Source: Halichondria panicea (taxonomy: Eukaryota > Porifera > Demospongiae > Suberitida > Halichondriidae). From it: a stretch of DNA of 64,000 bases. The stretch is taken from NCBI RefSeq assembly GCF_963675165.1, contig NC_087393.1, positions 2,857,502-2,921,501 on the forward strand, written 5' to 3'. Each line of letters starts with the position of its first letter. Within the stretch, counting starts at the first letter, position 1. Below are positions 1 through 15,000 of this stretch, one piece after another. The translations under genes were made by a program, and so were the position numbers. Below the pieces are notes generated by a model that was not told the DNA's origin, did not search any database, and saw only the letters and a list, made by a program, of their open reading frames with translations.

Positions 1-91
1 CCAGTTTACATGCTTAGTTAGGGCCGGGGACGATAACCACCCGCATTTGTACTGTTGTCTAAGGAGGATAACTGCTAATCGCAGAACTCAC
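1..91. other. Intron sequence at left edge
   Basis: This follows the donor of the SRCR exon at 92-256. No further exon is visible before the edge. Confidence 0.7.
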
Positions 92-3000
92 CTTGACAAC
101 GGACTCCAGCGTCTTCTGAGTGCTGATTGAAGCAAATCACAATGGAGTTTTTAGGACAGTCTACCAATCTACTCTCTGTACCAGCACAGCTCACACCATC
201 AAGGAAAATGCTTCCTGTCCCAGCACCAAAGTGCGCAGAACTGAATGCAACAGCACCTGAATAATTATAGTACTTAGAATTGATATGCAAATAACTAAAA
301 GGACCTTCGGAATAGCTACGATCTAGAATTGATATAAATACCTGAATCAGAATACCCCAATTGTCTGCATACAACAGTTACATCAGCAGAGTCCCATGAG
401 TCGTCACAGACAGTGCCCCATTCATTGTTTATGCAGATTTCTATTCTGCCTTCATTTGGTACACTTGCTCCATTCAATCGAATATCTCCAGTCAAGCAAG
501 GAGCTGAAACATACTAACGTAATTTATGACTATACCTGCTATGAATACAAACCTTCACATCCAACTCCAGCATCATCACTGTGGTCACAATTATGGTCCA
601 GAATTGGTCTGCTAGAACATTCCAAGAGCTGACTACTGCTAGAGGAGCACTGCACATCATCCATGTATATGGGACCAGTTCCCGAGCCGAAAAAGGCATT
701 GCTGTACGGTGTTCCGGCTGCAAAATCCATAAGCAAACTCATTTTATCTCAGTTTTAATGTAATAAATACTATCTGTACATGTGCAATTACGTATGTATA
801 TAATGGAAGGCACATCTGATAATACATACTTATAATTTTCCTAGAATAATAATCGATGTAGTTATGATGGCTTACTGGAAGTATAAGCATATCCCAGCTG
901 CTTGCAGACCAATGTGGCATCAGTTGTGCCCCACGAGTCATCGCATACAGTTCCCCACTGATCATTGATACACACCTCCACTCTTCCCTGATACTGGTTT
1001 GACCCATCAACAAGACGAATATCTCCGTAGCTGCACACACTGCCCGTATCTGTTAAACTTTTATATCATAATAATTTTGCAATAATTATAATAACAAACC
1101 TTCAATCTGACACCTCACTCCGGCGTCCTCATTGTGACCATTGGAACAGATAACAGATGCAGCTCGAGTGCAGTCAATAAGACTGTTTTCTTCCCCACCA
1201 CAGCTAACTCCATCAAGGAAAGTACTCCCTATTCCAGCACCAAAGTGTGCTGCAGAGAATGCCACAGCATCTGCAAACAAGAAAATTCACTGCAAGTAGC
1301 ATTTGTGTATAGAGTAATTCTCGACATACATATACTTATTTAGCAAAACAACACAAAATGCTTTCACTCTAGAGATTAATAGTTGTATTTATAAGCAACT
1401 ACATAATATATAAACCTGTTGTGTTTTTATTGATGACAATAATATACATGCAGTGGGTGATTAGTGTACACAAATTGTATTACAACTAAAACCACACACA
1501 CAATAATATTATGTATAATGAGCAATGGTTTATACCATCGAAGCGCCTTGGTAAAATATAAAACACAATTGCAACTGTCATAAAAATTACCTGTTGCAGT
1601 ATATCCTAGCTGTCGACACACAACCGTAGCATCAGCAGAGCCCCAGGAGTCATCACAGACAGTGCCCCATTCATTGTTCATACAGATCTCTATCCTGCCT
1701 TCATTTGGAATGTTGCCTCCAGCCAGTCGAATGTCTCCAGTTGAGCATGGAGCTTCACATCCTACTCCAGCATCATCGTTGTGTGCACAGTTGTTAGTAA
1801 GAATAGGACTACTAGGACACTCCAAGAGTTGACTGCTGCTAGAGGAACACTGAACATCATCCAAGTATATTTGACCAGTTCCAGAGCCGAAAAAGGCATT
1901 ACTATATGGTACTCCGGCTGCAGAATTCAGTAAATAAATTGTACAAGCTTTCTACTTACTGTAATGTTGGACATTAAAAGTGAAACAAGCAATGTTAGTG
2001 ATTAACCTGTACTTAATTTTTCTGAAAAACCATGTGGAGTACATGCACTTACTTGAAGTATAAGCATATCCCAGCTGCTTGCAGACCAATGTGGCATCAG
2101 CTGTGCCCCACGAGTCATCACATACAGTTCCCCATTGATCATTGATACACACCTCCACTCTTCCCTCATACTGGTTTGACCCATCAACAAGACGAACATC
2201 TCCGTAGCTGCACACACTGCCCGTAGCTGTTAAACGGTTTTTTATCACAATAATTTGCAATGTATGAACAAACCTTCAATTTGACACCTCACTCCAGCGT
2301 CCTCATTGTGACCATTGGAACAGATAACAGATGCAGCTCGAGTGCAGTCAATAAGACTGTTTTCTTCCCCACCACAGCTAACTCCATCAAGGAAAGTACT
2401 CCCTATTCCAGCACCAAAGTGTGCTGCAGAGAACGCCACAGCATCTGCAAAGGAAGACGATTACATAATTATGTGTACCACCTCAGTGGATTGGTAACAA
2501 TGGTATTTATACCACACTTACGTCACCACTAATTGATCTCATTGGTCAACAGCTGTAGGATATATAGAGTATTAGCATACAGCCCCATAACTAGGCATGC
2601 ACAGCAAGATGTTTTTTAGTTTTTCATTTGTTCAAGAAAGCGAAAAAAGAGTCATGCTTGACGGTACTAACACTCAAAGCGACGGCAGAAACACGGAAGC
2701 TGCACTCTTAAGCTTCCATGGGTCCATGGGCGTGGTTTAGATACATTTTATCCAAGAAGAGCTTGCAACTCCAGTAAGGAGTTTGGACCAAGGAAACTCT
2801 TGAGCATCTGTAGGAGTCAACGCGTTGCTCAACTAGCTCTTTGACGGCTGTAAAATCTGACATAGTATTTTGCAGTGGATTGAATTGTTGCTAGTGGGAG
2901 GTCCTTTTATAGTGCTGCAGTCAGGTGGTATAAGTCAGATATGCCACACCTACTTGGAGGATATGCACCCGTAATATCCTCCACTACCATGGTTATATAC

Positions 3001-6000
3001 CCCTCGGCTACGCCTCGGAGTAACCATGGTAGCAAAAGATATACATGTATAGGTGCATATCCTCCTCTTAGGTGTGATATATCCTATACATAGCTAGGCC
3101 TACATTAATTTTATACCCTGAGGCTAACATACATGTACACATAATAATTATCTCCTATTAAACGATAGAGAATTATTAGCGATATTTATGCAGCAATCAT
3201 TAATTTGATGATACTTTATGGGGCCTAGAGTGTAGTACAATATTTATAGGTAAATCTTCCGTACACACATTTTAAGTCACACATGTACAAAACACATGAA
3301 AACATTTATGTACAGTAAATGTTATGGATACAACTGCAAGTTTGCATTCATAACCAATCACAAAAATGTGAAAATTTACTTGTTGTGGAATATCCTAGCT
3401 GTCGACACACAACCATAGCATCAGCAGAGCTCCAGGAGTCATCACAAACAGTGCCCCATTCATTACTCATACAGATCTCTATCCTGCCTTCATTTGGAAT
3501 GTTGCCTCCAGCCAGTCGAATGTCTCCAGTTGAGCATGGAGCTTCACATCCTACTCCAGCATCATCGCTATGGGCACAGTTATTGGTAAGGATAGGACTA
3601 CTGGGACACTCCAGGAGTTGATTGCTGCTAGAGAAGCAGTGCACATCATCCAAGTATATTGGACCAGTTCCAGAGCCGAACAAGGCATTGCTGTACGGTA
3701 TTCCGGCTGCAGAATTCAGTAACAATTTTATTGGAATGAAGCTCTCTAAGGTTTACACTTAATACTGTAATGTTGTAGTGAAACAGATAATAATAATTAT
3801 GTTAGTATACATGTACATGATTAACCTGTATAATTTTCTGAGGAAAACTATGTGCAGTACGTGCACTTACTTGAGGTATAAGCATATCCCAGCTGCTTGC
3901 AGACTAATGTGGCATCAGCTGTGCCCCACGAGTCATCGCATACAGTTCCCCATTGATCATTAATACACACTTCCACTCTTCCCTCATACTGGTTTGACCC
4001 ATCAACAAGACGAATATTTCCGTAGCTGCACACACTGCCCGTAGCTGTTAAACTTTTTTTATCATCATAATTTTGCAATGTAATACCAAACCTTCAATCT
4101 GACACCTCACTCCAGCGTCCTCATTGTGACCATTGGAACAGATAACTGATAGAGCTCGAGTGCAGTCAGTAAGACTGTTTTCATTCCCACCACAGCTAAC
4201 TCCATCAAGGAAAATACTCCCTATTCCAGCACCAAAGTGTGCCGCAGAGAACGCCACAGCATCTGCAAACAAGGAAGCAGATTGCGTATGAGTATTAACT
4301 GGTAAGCTGCATATATAGCCGCGTACCGCGTATTGCATGATGTCGATCAGATGTGTGTCCTAAGCATAATACAATTGGTATTGGAGTCCATAATTGATAA
4401 GCAATAAATTGTTGATATCTATAAATTGCGCTGTTGTGGCCCATGCAGTTGTACTGAAGACTTGTTTTTCAGGCTTTTGGCTGTTATACTGTGGTGATAG
4501 TTCCAGCCTGTTTTGGGGCCCAGAAATTCTCGTGCATGCAGGATAGCAGATCTAGCCTTTTGATGCAACCCTAAATTGTCCTATGGAGTCGTTGCAAGAT
4601 TGGTAAACTGCTCTAAACAAGAAGCTACATGTAGAATTTCAAAGACTATTGCTTAGAGCACTTCTGAAAAGTTATGTCATCGCCAACTTTGCGATGACAT
4701 AACTTTTCATGAAGTGGAGTGAAAGATCAGCATCAGGCTACACAGAAACAGGAGGAGTATAAGGCATGTAGGGTTTCAAAAGTTTGGGGGAGACGCGCGG
4801 TAGTGCGCCGCAAAATTGTTGAGACCACGCCAACTTTGTTGATTACACCCTCAATTTTATTGACCACATGTACAGCCAATGACATCCATCAAATAGGTTA
4901 TCATAGATCAGCTGTACGTACAGCCTCGATTTAAGGCCGCGTTACAATTTACGTAAGCGCCAGAAAAAATAATTCCAGAATTTACTTGGAATCAATAGGA
5001 GTATTATTTTGTGGATTTGGTGCTTCTTATTACAAGAAAGATGGTACTGTTACATGTATTTGTTTGCTATGGTGTCTCGTAATATCCTCCCCGGTCTCAT
5101 AACACTTGAATCACTTCCAACACTAAAAACTACGTAGCAGTTTAGCTGCAAACAAAGCAGTATGCAGGGTTTTATCTATTGGGGGGGGGGGGGCAGGAGT
5201 GAAGCTTCTCCCCCCAAAATTTGTAGAATAATGACATCATCACATAGCTAGTACTGTCTATGATGTGCAATATGTAACTAGATCTACTATGATGCACTAG
5301 TATGTAATAGGGAGTGTGGGCAACAAATGTGGGAGTGGCCAAACATTTTGCGTGCTTACGCGCGCTAAAACCTTCCCCCCTAAAATTTTAACCTACATAA
5401 AACCCTTGCACGTACTGCACTATAAAAGGTTTGCTTAATACAAAGCCTAAGACCATGGTTGTTAGTGAAGTAAAAAACTAGTTCGCTCCCTCAAAAACAA
5501 ATTCATAGCTAACAACCAAATTTGGTTTTGATGTCATGATGCTTCTCTGAACAATTGTTATGCTCAACAAAGAAGCCCATATATATTATTAACATGCAGA
5601 CTGATAACATGAGCCGCCTACGTGCCTGGGGTTAATTACCTATTGAGGAATATCCGAGCTGTCGACACACAACCGTAGCATCAGCAGAGCCCCAGGAGTC
5701 ATCACAGACAGTGCCCCATTCATTGTTCATACAGATCTCTATCCTGCCTTCATTTGGAATGTTGCCTCCAGCCAGTCGAATGTCTCCAGTTGAGCATGGA
5801 GCTTCACATCCTACTCCAGCATCATCGCTGTGGTCACAGTTGTTCGTAAGGATAGGACTACTAGGACACTCCAAGAGTTGAGTGCTGCTAGAGGAACATT
5901 GAACATCATCCATGTATATGGGACCAGTTCCAGAGCCGAAAAAGGCATTGCTGTACGGTTTTCCGGCTATAAAATTCGTAGGTGAATTCTTTCATATAGA

Positions 6001-9000
6001 TTAGAGAGTAATCTTTTCTAATGTTAGTACAATGTACCTTATATTTACTTACATTTACATGCACAAATTATTACTGTATTATTTTGTGACATCAAGAGTC
6101 TGAGTGTAATCTATTAATGTACATCGACTAATTTGTATAAACCCCATGAGATCTACCTATGCAGTGCAGTGGTATTCACTGTCACTTGCACTTACTTGAA
6201 GCATAAGCATATCCCAGCTGCTTGCAGACCAATGTGGCATCAGTTGTGCCCCATGAGTCATCACAAACAGTTCCCCACTGATCATTGATACACACCTCCA
6301 CTCTTCCCTCATACTGGTTTGACCCATCAACAAGACGAACATCTCCATAGTTGCATACACTGCCCATTGCTGTTCAAACATCTTTTTTATCATAACAGTT
6401 TGGCAATACAATAGCAAACCTTCAATCTGACACCTCACTCCAGCGTCCTCATTGTGACCATTGGAACAGATAACTGATAGAGCTCGAGTGCAGTCAATAA
6501 GACTGTCTTCATTCCCCCCACAGCTAACTCCATCAAGGAAAGTACTCCCTATTCCAGCACCAAAGTGTGCTGTAGAGAACGCCACAGCATCTGCAAAAGA
6601 AGAAAATCCACTGCAAGTAGCATTTGTGCAAATTGAGTTCTTGACACACAGACCAATATTTAGCAAAAGAACGCTTACATGTACGTAACGTAGTAAACCT
6701 GTTGCGTTTGGATTGATGACAATATAATTTAAATACAGTGAGTGACATTATTGTAATTATTGTATAACTAAAAGACACACACACTAGATGTATATAATGA
6801 GCAATTATTTATACCACGGAAGCGAGTGCCTTGATAAAATACATAACACAATTGCAACTGTCCATCCATAGCCTAACGTTCATAAAAATTACCTGTTGTG
6901 GAATATCCTAGCTGTCGACACACAACCATAGCATCAGCAGAGCCCCAGGAGTCATCACAAACTGTGCCCCATTCATTACTCATACAGATCTCTATCCTGC
7001 CTTCATTTGGAATGTTGCCTCCAGCCAGTCGAATATCTCCAGTTGAGCATGGAGCTTCACATCCTACTCCAGCATCATCGCTGTGGTCACAGTTGTTAGT
7101 AAGGATAGGACTACTAGGACACTCCAAGAGTTGATTGCTGCTAGAGAAGCACTGCACATCATCCAAGTATATTGGACCAGTTCCAGAGCCGAAAAAGGCA
7201 TTGCTGTACGGTATTCCAGCTGCAGAATTCAGTAAAAATTCTATTAGAATCAAGTTTTCTAAGTTTACACTTAATACTGTAATGTTGGACATTAAAAGTG
7301 AAACAGCTGCAATAATTATGTTAGTATACATGATTAACTTGCATGCATGTGCAGTACATGCACTTACTTGAAGTATAAGCAAATCCCAGCTGCTTGCAGA
7401 CCAATGTGGCATCAGCTGTGCCCCATGAGTCGTCACATACAGTTCCCCACTGATTATTGATACACACCTCCACTCTTCCCTGATACTGATTTGACTCACC
7501 AACAAGACGAACATCTCCGTAGTTGCACACACTGCCTGTAGCTGTTAAACGTTTATTTATTTATTATCATAGTAGTTTTACAACGTAATAACAAACCTTC
7601 AATCTGACACCTTACTCCTGCGTCCTCATTGTGACCATTGGAACAGATAACTGATGAAGCTCGAGTGCAGTCAGTAAGACTGTTTTCATTCCCACCACAG
7701 CTAACTCCATCAAGGAAAGTACTCCCTATTCCTGCACCAAAGTGTGCTGCAGAGAATGCCACAGCATCTGCAAACAAGGAAGCCGATAGCATAATTATGT
7801 GTACCAACTCAGTGGATTGGTAAATCTGCGTATCCCCTATAAGGCCATTATAAAGAAAAAACGGAATCCTTCAACGTAATAATACAGACTTAGAATGTTT
7901 GTGGTAGATGGAAAGAGTGCAGAAGCATATAATAATTATTATTACACCACGTATTGCATGTATGATGTCGATGTGCGTCCTAAGCATACAATTGGTATTG
8001 GAATTGATAAGCAATTGTTTGTATCTATAATCATTATTTGAGCTGTTGTGGCCCATGCAGTTGTACTGAAGACTTGTTTTTTGGGCTGTTGGCTATTTAA
8101 CTGTGGTGATACTCCCAATTGTCCTATTAAGTCATAAAACTGCTCTAAACACGAAGCTGCATGTAGAATTTCGAAGACTATTGCTTAGAGCACTTCATGA
8201 AGCTACATGTAGAATTTAGTTTCAAAGATGATAGCTTAGGTACATATCTAGGAGTGAAAGTTCAGAATCAGGCTACACAGAAACAGGAGGAGTATAAGGC
8301 ATGCAGGGTTTCAAAAGTTTAGGGAAGACGCGCGATAGTGCGCCGCAAATTGTTGAGGCCACGCCAACGTTGTTATACCCTACACCCCCATTATATGCAT
8401 TTTATTACTCGTGTAATAGGACAATTGGGAGTATCACCACAGTTAAATAGCCAACAGCCCAAAAAACAAGTCTTCAGTACAACTGCCAATGACATCCATG
8501 CATCAAATCCAGTCATGTGACTGCAATAATTATGAAGTTTGGCGCTCTACTAGAGTAGCGCTTAGCAATAGAACGTAGAGTACTAGCAGCTGTTTCCACG
8601 AGGCTATTATAGATCAGCTGTACGTATAGCCTCGATTTAAGAGACCGCGTTATAATTTCTTCAATTTACGCAAGGGCCAGAAAAAAAATTCCAGACTATC
8701 AATTGGAATTGGATTTGGCGATTCTATAGAGTTGGTGCTGTAATTAGAAGAAAGACGTACTGTATTTGTTTGCTAGGGTGTCTCGTAATATCCTCCCCGA
8801 ATCACTTCCAACACTAAAAGCTACGTAGCATTTTAGCTGCAAACAAAGCAGTACGTATACTGCACTATAAAAGGTTTGCTTACATACAAATAAGACCATG
8901 GTTGTTAGTGAACTAAAGACTTAGTTAGCTCCCTCAAGAACACATTCATATATATAGCTGACAACCAAATTTGATAACATTCGGCTGCTCTGGAGAACAA

Positions 9001-12000
9001 CAAAGGTGCCTTTATGACAATGTGCCACTATTAACATGCACTGGCAAACTAATAACATGAGCCACCTACGCGCCTCGGGTTAATTACCTGTCGTGGAATA
9101 TCCGAGCTGTCGACACACAACCATTGCATCAGCAGAGCCCCAGGAGTCATCACAGACAGTGCCCCATTCATTGTTCATACAGATCTCTATCCTGCCTTCA
9201 TTTGGAATGTTGCCTCCAGCCAGTCGAATGTCTCCAGTTGAGCATGGAGCTTCACATCCTACTCCAGCATCATCGCTGTGGTCACAGTTGTTCGTAAGGA
9301 TAGGACTACTAGGACACTCCAAGAGTTGACTGCTGCTAAAGGAACACTGAACATCATCCATGTATATAGGACCAGTTCCAGAGCCGAAAAAGGCATTACT
9401 GTACGGCGTTCCGGCTACAGAATTCATAGTCAAATTCTTTCATGGACTATAGAATAGAGAGTATTCTTTTCAAATATTAGTACCATACCTACATGTACAT
9501 GCACGTACTACTAACTACGTATTACTGTACTTGGGACATAAAGAGTCTGAGTGCAATCCAATTAACCGTAGTACAATGTTTAGTGCACATGTCACGTAAA
9601 TTTGCTTGACTAATTTGCCTATAAACCATGACCTAGCTGTGCAGTAGTATTCACTGTACACTTGCACTTACTTGAAGCATAAGCATATCCCAGCTGCTTG
9701 CAGACCAATGTGGCATCAGCTGTGCCCCACGAGTCATCACAGACAGTTCCCCACTGATCATTGATGCACACCTCTACTCTTCCCTCATACTGGTTTGACC
9801 CATCAACAAGACGAACATCTCCATAGTTGCATACACTGCCCATTGCTGTTCAAACATCTTTTTTATTAATAATTTGGCAATACAATAGCAAACCTTCAAT
9901 CTGACACCTTACTCCAGCGTCCTCATTGTGACCATTGGAACAGATAACTGATGAAGCTCGAGTGCAGTCAATAAGACTGTCTTCATTCCCCCCACAGCTA
10001 ACTCCATCAAGGAAAGTACTCCCTATTCCAGCACCAAAGTGTGCTGCAGAGAACGCCACAGCATCTGTAAAAGAAGAAAATACACTGCAAGTAGCATTTG
10101 TGCAGACGAATTCTTTACATACAGACATTAGCAAAACAACGCTAAGTTTTGGGGGAAGGTTTGCACACGCCGCAAAATGTTTGGCCACTCCCATATTTGT
10201 TTACCACACCCCTATTACATGCTAGTGTAGATCTAGTTACATATGTGACAGGCTCTGGGAAAAAGGCCATATTGGAGCAGGCTACAATTGTTGAGATTTA
10301 AATACCAGATGATAGAGCAAAGAATTGCCTATGCATTGATATGCTTAGTTTGCACATACCTCTTTTCATGCCTGAGTTATGCGAGTTGGAAACTCAAAGT
10401 TCTGAAATAGCGGTATTGAGAAACGCGAACTTAAAGATTGCTAAATTGGGAAAAGTAAGGTAATGGTGGATGCTTAGACAAAGTGCTTCGGTGGAACGCG
10501 TTGGATTCAGAGCATCAGATTTTACAGAGAGGTAGTAGAAAGACTGTAGATAACTATAAGCCAAAAAAAATTATTATGAGATTATACACTGTAGTCTATA
10601 AATCTGGCCATTGCTCAATGCCAATATCTGCTCCAATATGGCCTTTTTCCCAGAGCCTGTCACATATTACAGATAGTAATAATGTGATGATGTCATTATT
10701 CTACAAACATTTTGGGGAGGAAGGTTCACCCCTGTAAAATCGCAAAAATGTGTAGCAGATAATTGGAAAACGCAATGAATCCACTTGCGAGTACTTAGAA
10801 ACGCTATGAACAATTAATTTCACAACTTGAGCAGAATTTAATGCCAGTAGAATGAGCCATATTTTCGCAGGATTAATTTCTGCTATTTCTGTGAATGAGC
10901 CGCAAAAAATTTGACCCTTTGCGACCTAATTATTGCGTTCTGGCAAGGATCGTGTGTATTTACTAGCAATAATTTAGGTTTTGTGGATTTTATTGTTGTG
11001 AATTGATCAACCATCACAAAGTTCGCAAATGTTTGATGATCGCAAAACATTCTAGTACATGTAATACAGTACCTGTGAAAATATGTCACCTTAAGGTAAC
11101 TAAAAGACACACATACTACCTAAATGTATAACGTATAATGAGCAATGATTTATACCATGGAAGCGAGCGCATTGACACAATACTGTGCATCCATAGCCTA
11201 CGTTTGTACCTGTTGTGGAATATCCTAGCTGTCGACACACAACAGCAGCATCAACAGAACTCCAAGAGTCATCGCAAACTGTGCCCCATTCATTACTCAT
11301 GCAGATCTCTATCCTGCCTTCATTAGGAATGTTGCCTCCAGCCAGTCGAATGTCTCCAGTTGAACATGGAGCTTCACATCCTACTCCAGCATCATCACTG
11401 TGAGCACAGTTGTTAGTAAGAATAGGACTACTGGGACACTCCAGGAGTTGATTGCTGCTAGAGAAGCACTGCACATCATCCAAGAATATTGGGCCAGTTC
11501 CAGAGCCGAAAAAGGCATTGCCGTACGGTATTCCGGCTGCAGAATTCAGTAAAATTATCTATCTTGGAATCAAGAGTGAAACAGGCAATGTTAGTATGGA
11601 GGTGCAGTACATGCACTTACTTGAAGTATAAGCATATCCCAGCTGCTTGCAGACCGATGTGGCATCAGCTGTGCCCCATGAGTCATCACAAACAGTTCCC
11701 CACTGATCATTGATACACACCTCCACTCTTCCCTCATACTGGTTTGACCCATCAACAAGACGAACATCTCCGTAGCTGCACACACTGCCCGTAGCTGTTC
11801 AACGGTTTTTTATTATAATTATTATGTAATGTACATGTACATGTAACAACAAACCTTCAACCTGACACCTCACTCCAGCGTCTTCATTATGACCATTGGA
11901 ACAGATAACTGATGAAGCTCGAGTGCAGTCAATAAGACTTTCTTCATTCCCACCACAGCTAACTCCATCAAGGAAAGTACTCCCTATTCCTGCACCAAAG

Positions 12001-15000
12001 TGTGCTGCAGAGAACGCCACAGCATCTGGAAGAAGATTACGTATGTGTACCGACCCAATGGATTGGTAACAATGGGAGCTAGGCCTATACCCTGAGGCCA
12101 ACATACACATGTACATGTACATATAATAATTATCTCCTATTAAACCATAGAGAATTATTAGCAATATTTATATGCGGCAATCATTTGTACTTTAATTAAT
12201 TTTGATGATACATTATGGAGCCTAGAGTGTAAGTACAATGTTTATAAGCAAATTGTCCGTACACAAATTTTAAGTCACACATGTATAAACACATGGAGAA
12301 ATAACATTTATGTAGAGTAAATGTTATGGATAATGGTTTATACCAAACGCCTAGGTAGAACTGAACACAACTGCAAGTTTGCATTCATAACCACCAATCA
12401 CAAAAATGCGAAAATTACTTGTTGTGGAATATCCTAGCTGTCGACACACAACCGTAGCATCAGCAGAGCCCCAAGAGTCATCACAAACAGTGCCCCATTC
12501 ATTACTCATGCAGATCTCTATCCTGCCTTCATTAGGAATGTTGCCTCCAGCCAGTCGAATGTCTCCAGTTGAACATGGAGCTTCACATCCTACTCCAGCA
12601 TCATCGCTATGGGCACAGTTGTTAGTAAGAATAGGACTACTGGGACACTCCAGGAGTTGATTGCTGCTAGAGAGGCACTGCACATCATCCAAGTATATTG
12701 GACCAGTTCCAGAGCCGAAAAAGGCATTGCTGTATGGTATTCCGGCTGCAGAATTAATTTTTTAATGGAACCAGGTTTACGCTTATACTGTAACAGTGTT
12801 AGACATTAAAAAGTGAAACAGGCAATGTTAGTATGACTTGTACATGATTAACCTATACGTAATTTTTCTGAGGAAAACCACGTGGAGTACACGCACTTAC
12901 TTGAGGTATAAGCATATCCCAGCTGCTTGCAGACCGATGTGGCATCAGCTGTGCCCCACGAGTCATCACAAACAGTTCCCCACTGATCATTGATACACAC
13001 CTCCACTCTTCCCTCATACTGGTTTGACCCATCAACAAGACGAACATCTCCGTAGCTGCACACACCGCCCGTAGCTGTTCAATGGTTTTTTATCATGTAA
13101 TGTACATGTACATGTAACAACAAACCTTCAACCTGACACCTCACTCCAGCGTCTTCATTGTGACCATTGGAACAGATAACAGATGCAGCTCGAGTGCAGT
13201 CAGTAAGACTTTCTTCATTCCCACCACAGCTAACTCCATCAAGGAAAGTACTCCCTATTCCTGCACCAAAGTGTGCTGCAGAGAACGCCACAGCATCTGG
13301 AAGAAGATTACGTATGTGTACCGACCCAATGGATTGGTAACAATGGGAGCTAGGCCTATACCCTGAGGCCAACATACACATGTACATGTACACATAATAA
13401 TTATCTCCTATTAAACGATAGAGAATTATTAGCAATATTTATGCGGCAATCATTTGTACTTTAATTTGATGATACATATGGGGCCTAGAGTGTAAGGTAC
13501 AATGTTTATAAGCAAATTGTCCGTACACAAATTTTAAGTCACACATGTATAAACACATGGAGAAATAACATTTATGTAGAGTAAATGTTATGGATAATGG
13601 TTTATACCAAACGCCTAGGTAGAACTGAACACAACTGCAAGTTTGCATTCATAACCACCAATCACAAAAATGCGAATTACTTGTTGTGGAATATCCTAGC
13701 TGTCGACACACAACTGTAGCATCAGCAGAGCCCCAAGAGTCATCACAAACAGTGCCCCATTCATTACTCATGCAGATCTCTATCCTGCCTTCATTAGGAA
13801 TGTTGCCTCCAGCCAGTCGAATGTCTCCAGTTAGGCATGGAGCTTCACATCCTACTCCAGCATCATCGCTATGGGCACAGTTGTTAGTAAGAATAGGACT
13901 ACTGGGACACTCCAGGAGTTGATTGCTGCTAGAGAGGCACTGCACATCATCCAAGTATATTGGACCAGTTCCAGAGCCGAAAAAGGCATTGCTGTATGGT
14001 ATTCCGGCTGCAGAATTAATTTCAAGCTTTCTAAGGTTTACGCTTATACTGTAACAGTGTTAGACCAACATTAAAAGTGAAACAGGCAATGTTAGTATGA
14101 CTTGTACATGATTAACCTATACATAATTTTTTTGAGGAAAACCATGTGGAGTACACACACTTACTTGAGGTATAAGCATATCCCAGCTGCTTGCAGACCG
14201 ATGTGGCATCAGCTGTGCCCCATGAATCATCACAAACAGTTCCCCACTGATCATTGATACACACCTCCACTCTTCCCTCATACTGGTTTGACCCATCAAC
14301 AAGACGAACATCTCCGTAGCTGCACACACCGCCCGTAGCTGTTCAACGGTTTTTTATCATGTAATGTACATGTACACGTAACAACAAACCTTCAACCTGA
14401 CATCTCACTCCAGCGTCTTCATTGTGACCATTGGAACAGATAACTGATGAAGCTCGAGTGCAGTCAATAAGACTGTCTTCATTCCCACCACAGCTAACTC
14501 CATCAAGGAAAGTACTCCCTATTCCTGCACCAAAGTGTGCTGCAGAGAACGCCACAGCATCTGGAAGAAGATTACGTATGTGTACCGACCCAATAGATTG
14601 GTAACAATGGGAGCTAGGCCTATACTGAGGCCAACATACACATGTCATGTACACATAATAATTATCTCCTATTAAACGATAGAGAATTATTAGCAATATT
14701 TATGCGGCAATCATTTGTACTTTAATTTGATGATACATTATGGGGCCTAGAGTGTAAGTACAATGTTTATAAGCAAATTGTCCGTACACAAATTTTTAGT
14801 CACACATGTATAAACACATGGAGAAATAACATTTATGTAGAGTAAATGTTATGGATAATGGTTTATACCAATCGCCTAGGTAGAACTGAACACAGCTGCA
14901 AGTTTGCATTCATAACCACCAATCACAAAAATGCGAAAATTACTTGTTGTGGAATATCCTAGCTGTCGACACACAACCGTAGCATCAGCAGAGCCCCAAG

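Larger units (their letters stand above)
4263..11209 (-). repeat. Higher-order duplication of a long intron plus cassettes
   Basis: The long intron at 4263-5639 and the long intron at 7768-9087 are homologous along most of their length. Shared blocks include TTGTGGCCCATGCAG near 4434 and 8046, and the ACGCGCG segment near 4790 and 8327. Each is followed by a C exon (5640-5966 and 9088-9414) and B and A exons with matching introns. A block of about 3.5 kb holding four SRCR domains therefore appears to have duplicated as a unit before the later expansion at 11-16 kb. Confidence 0.75.
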
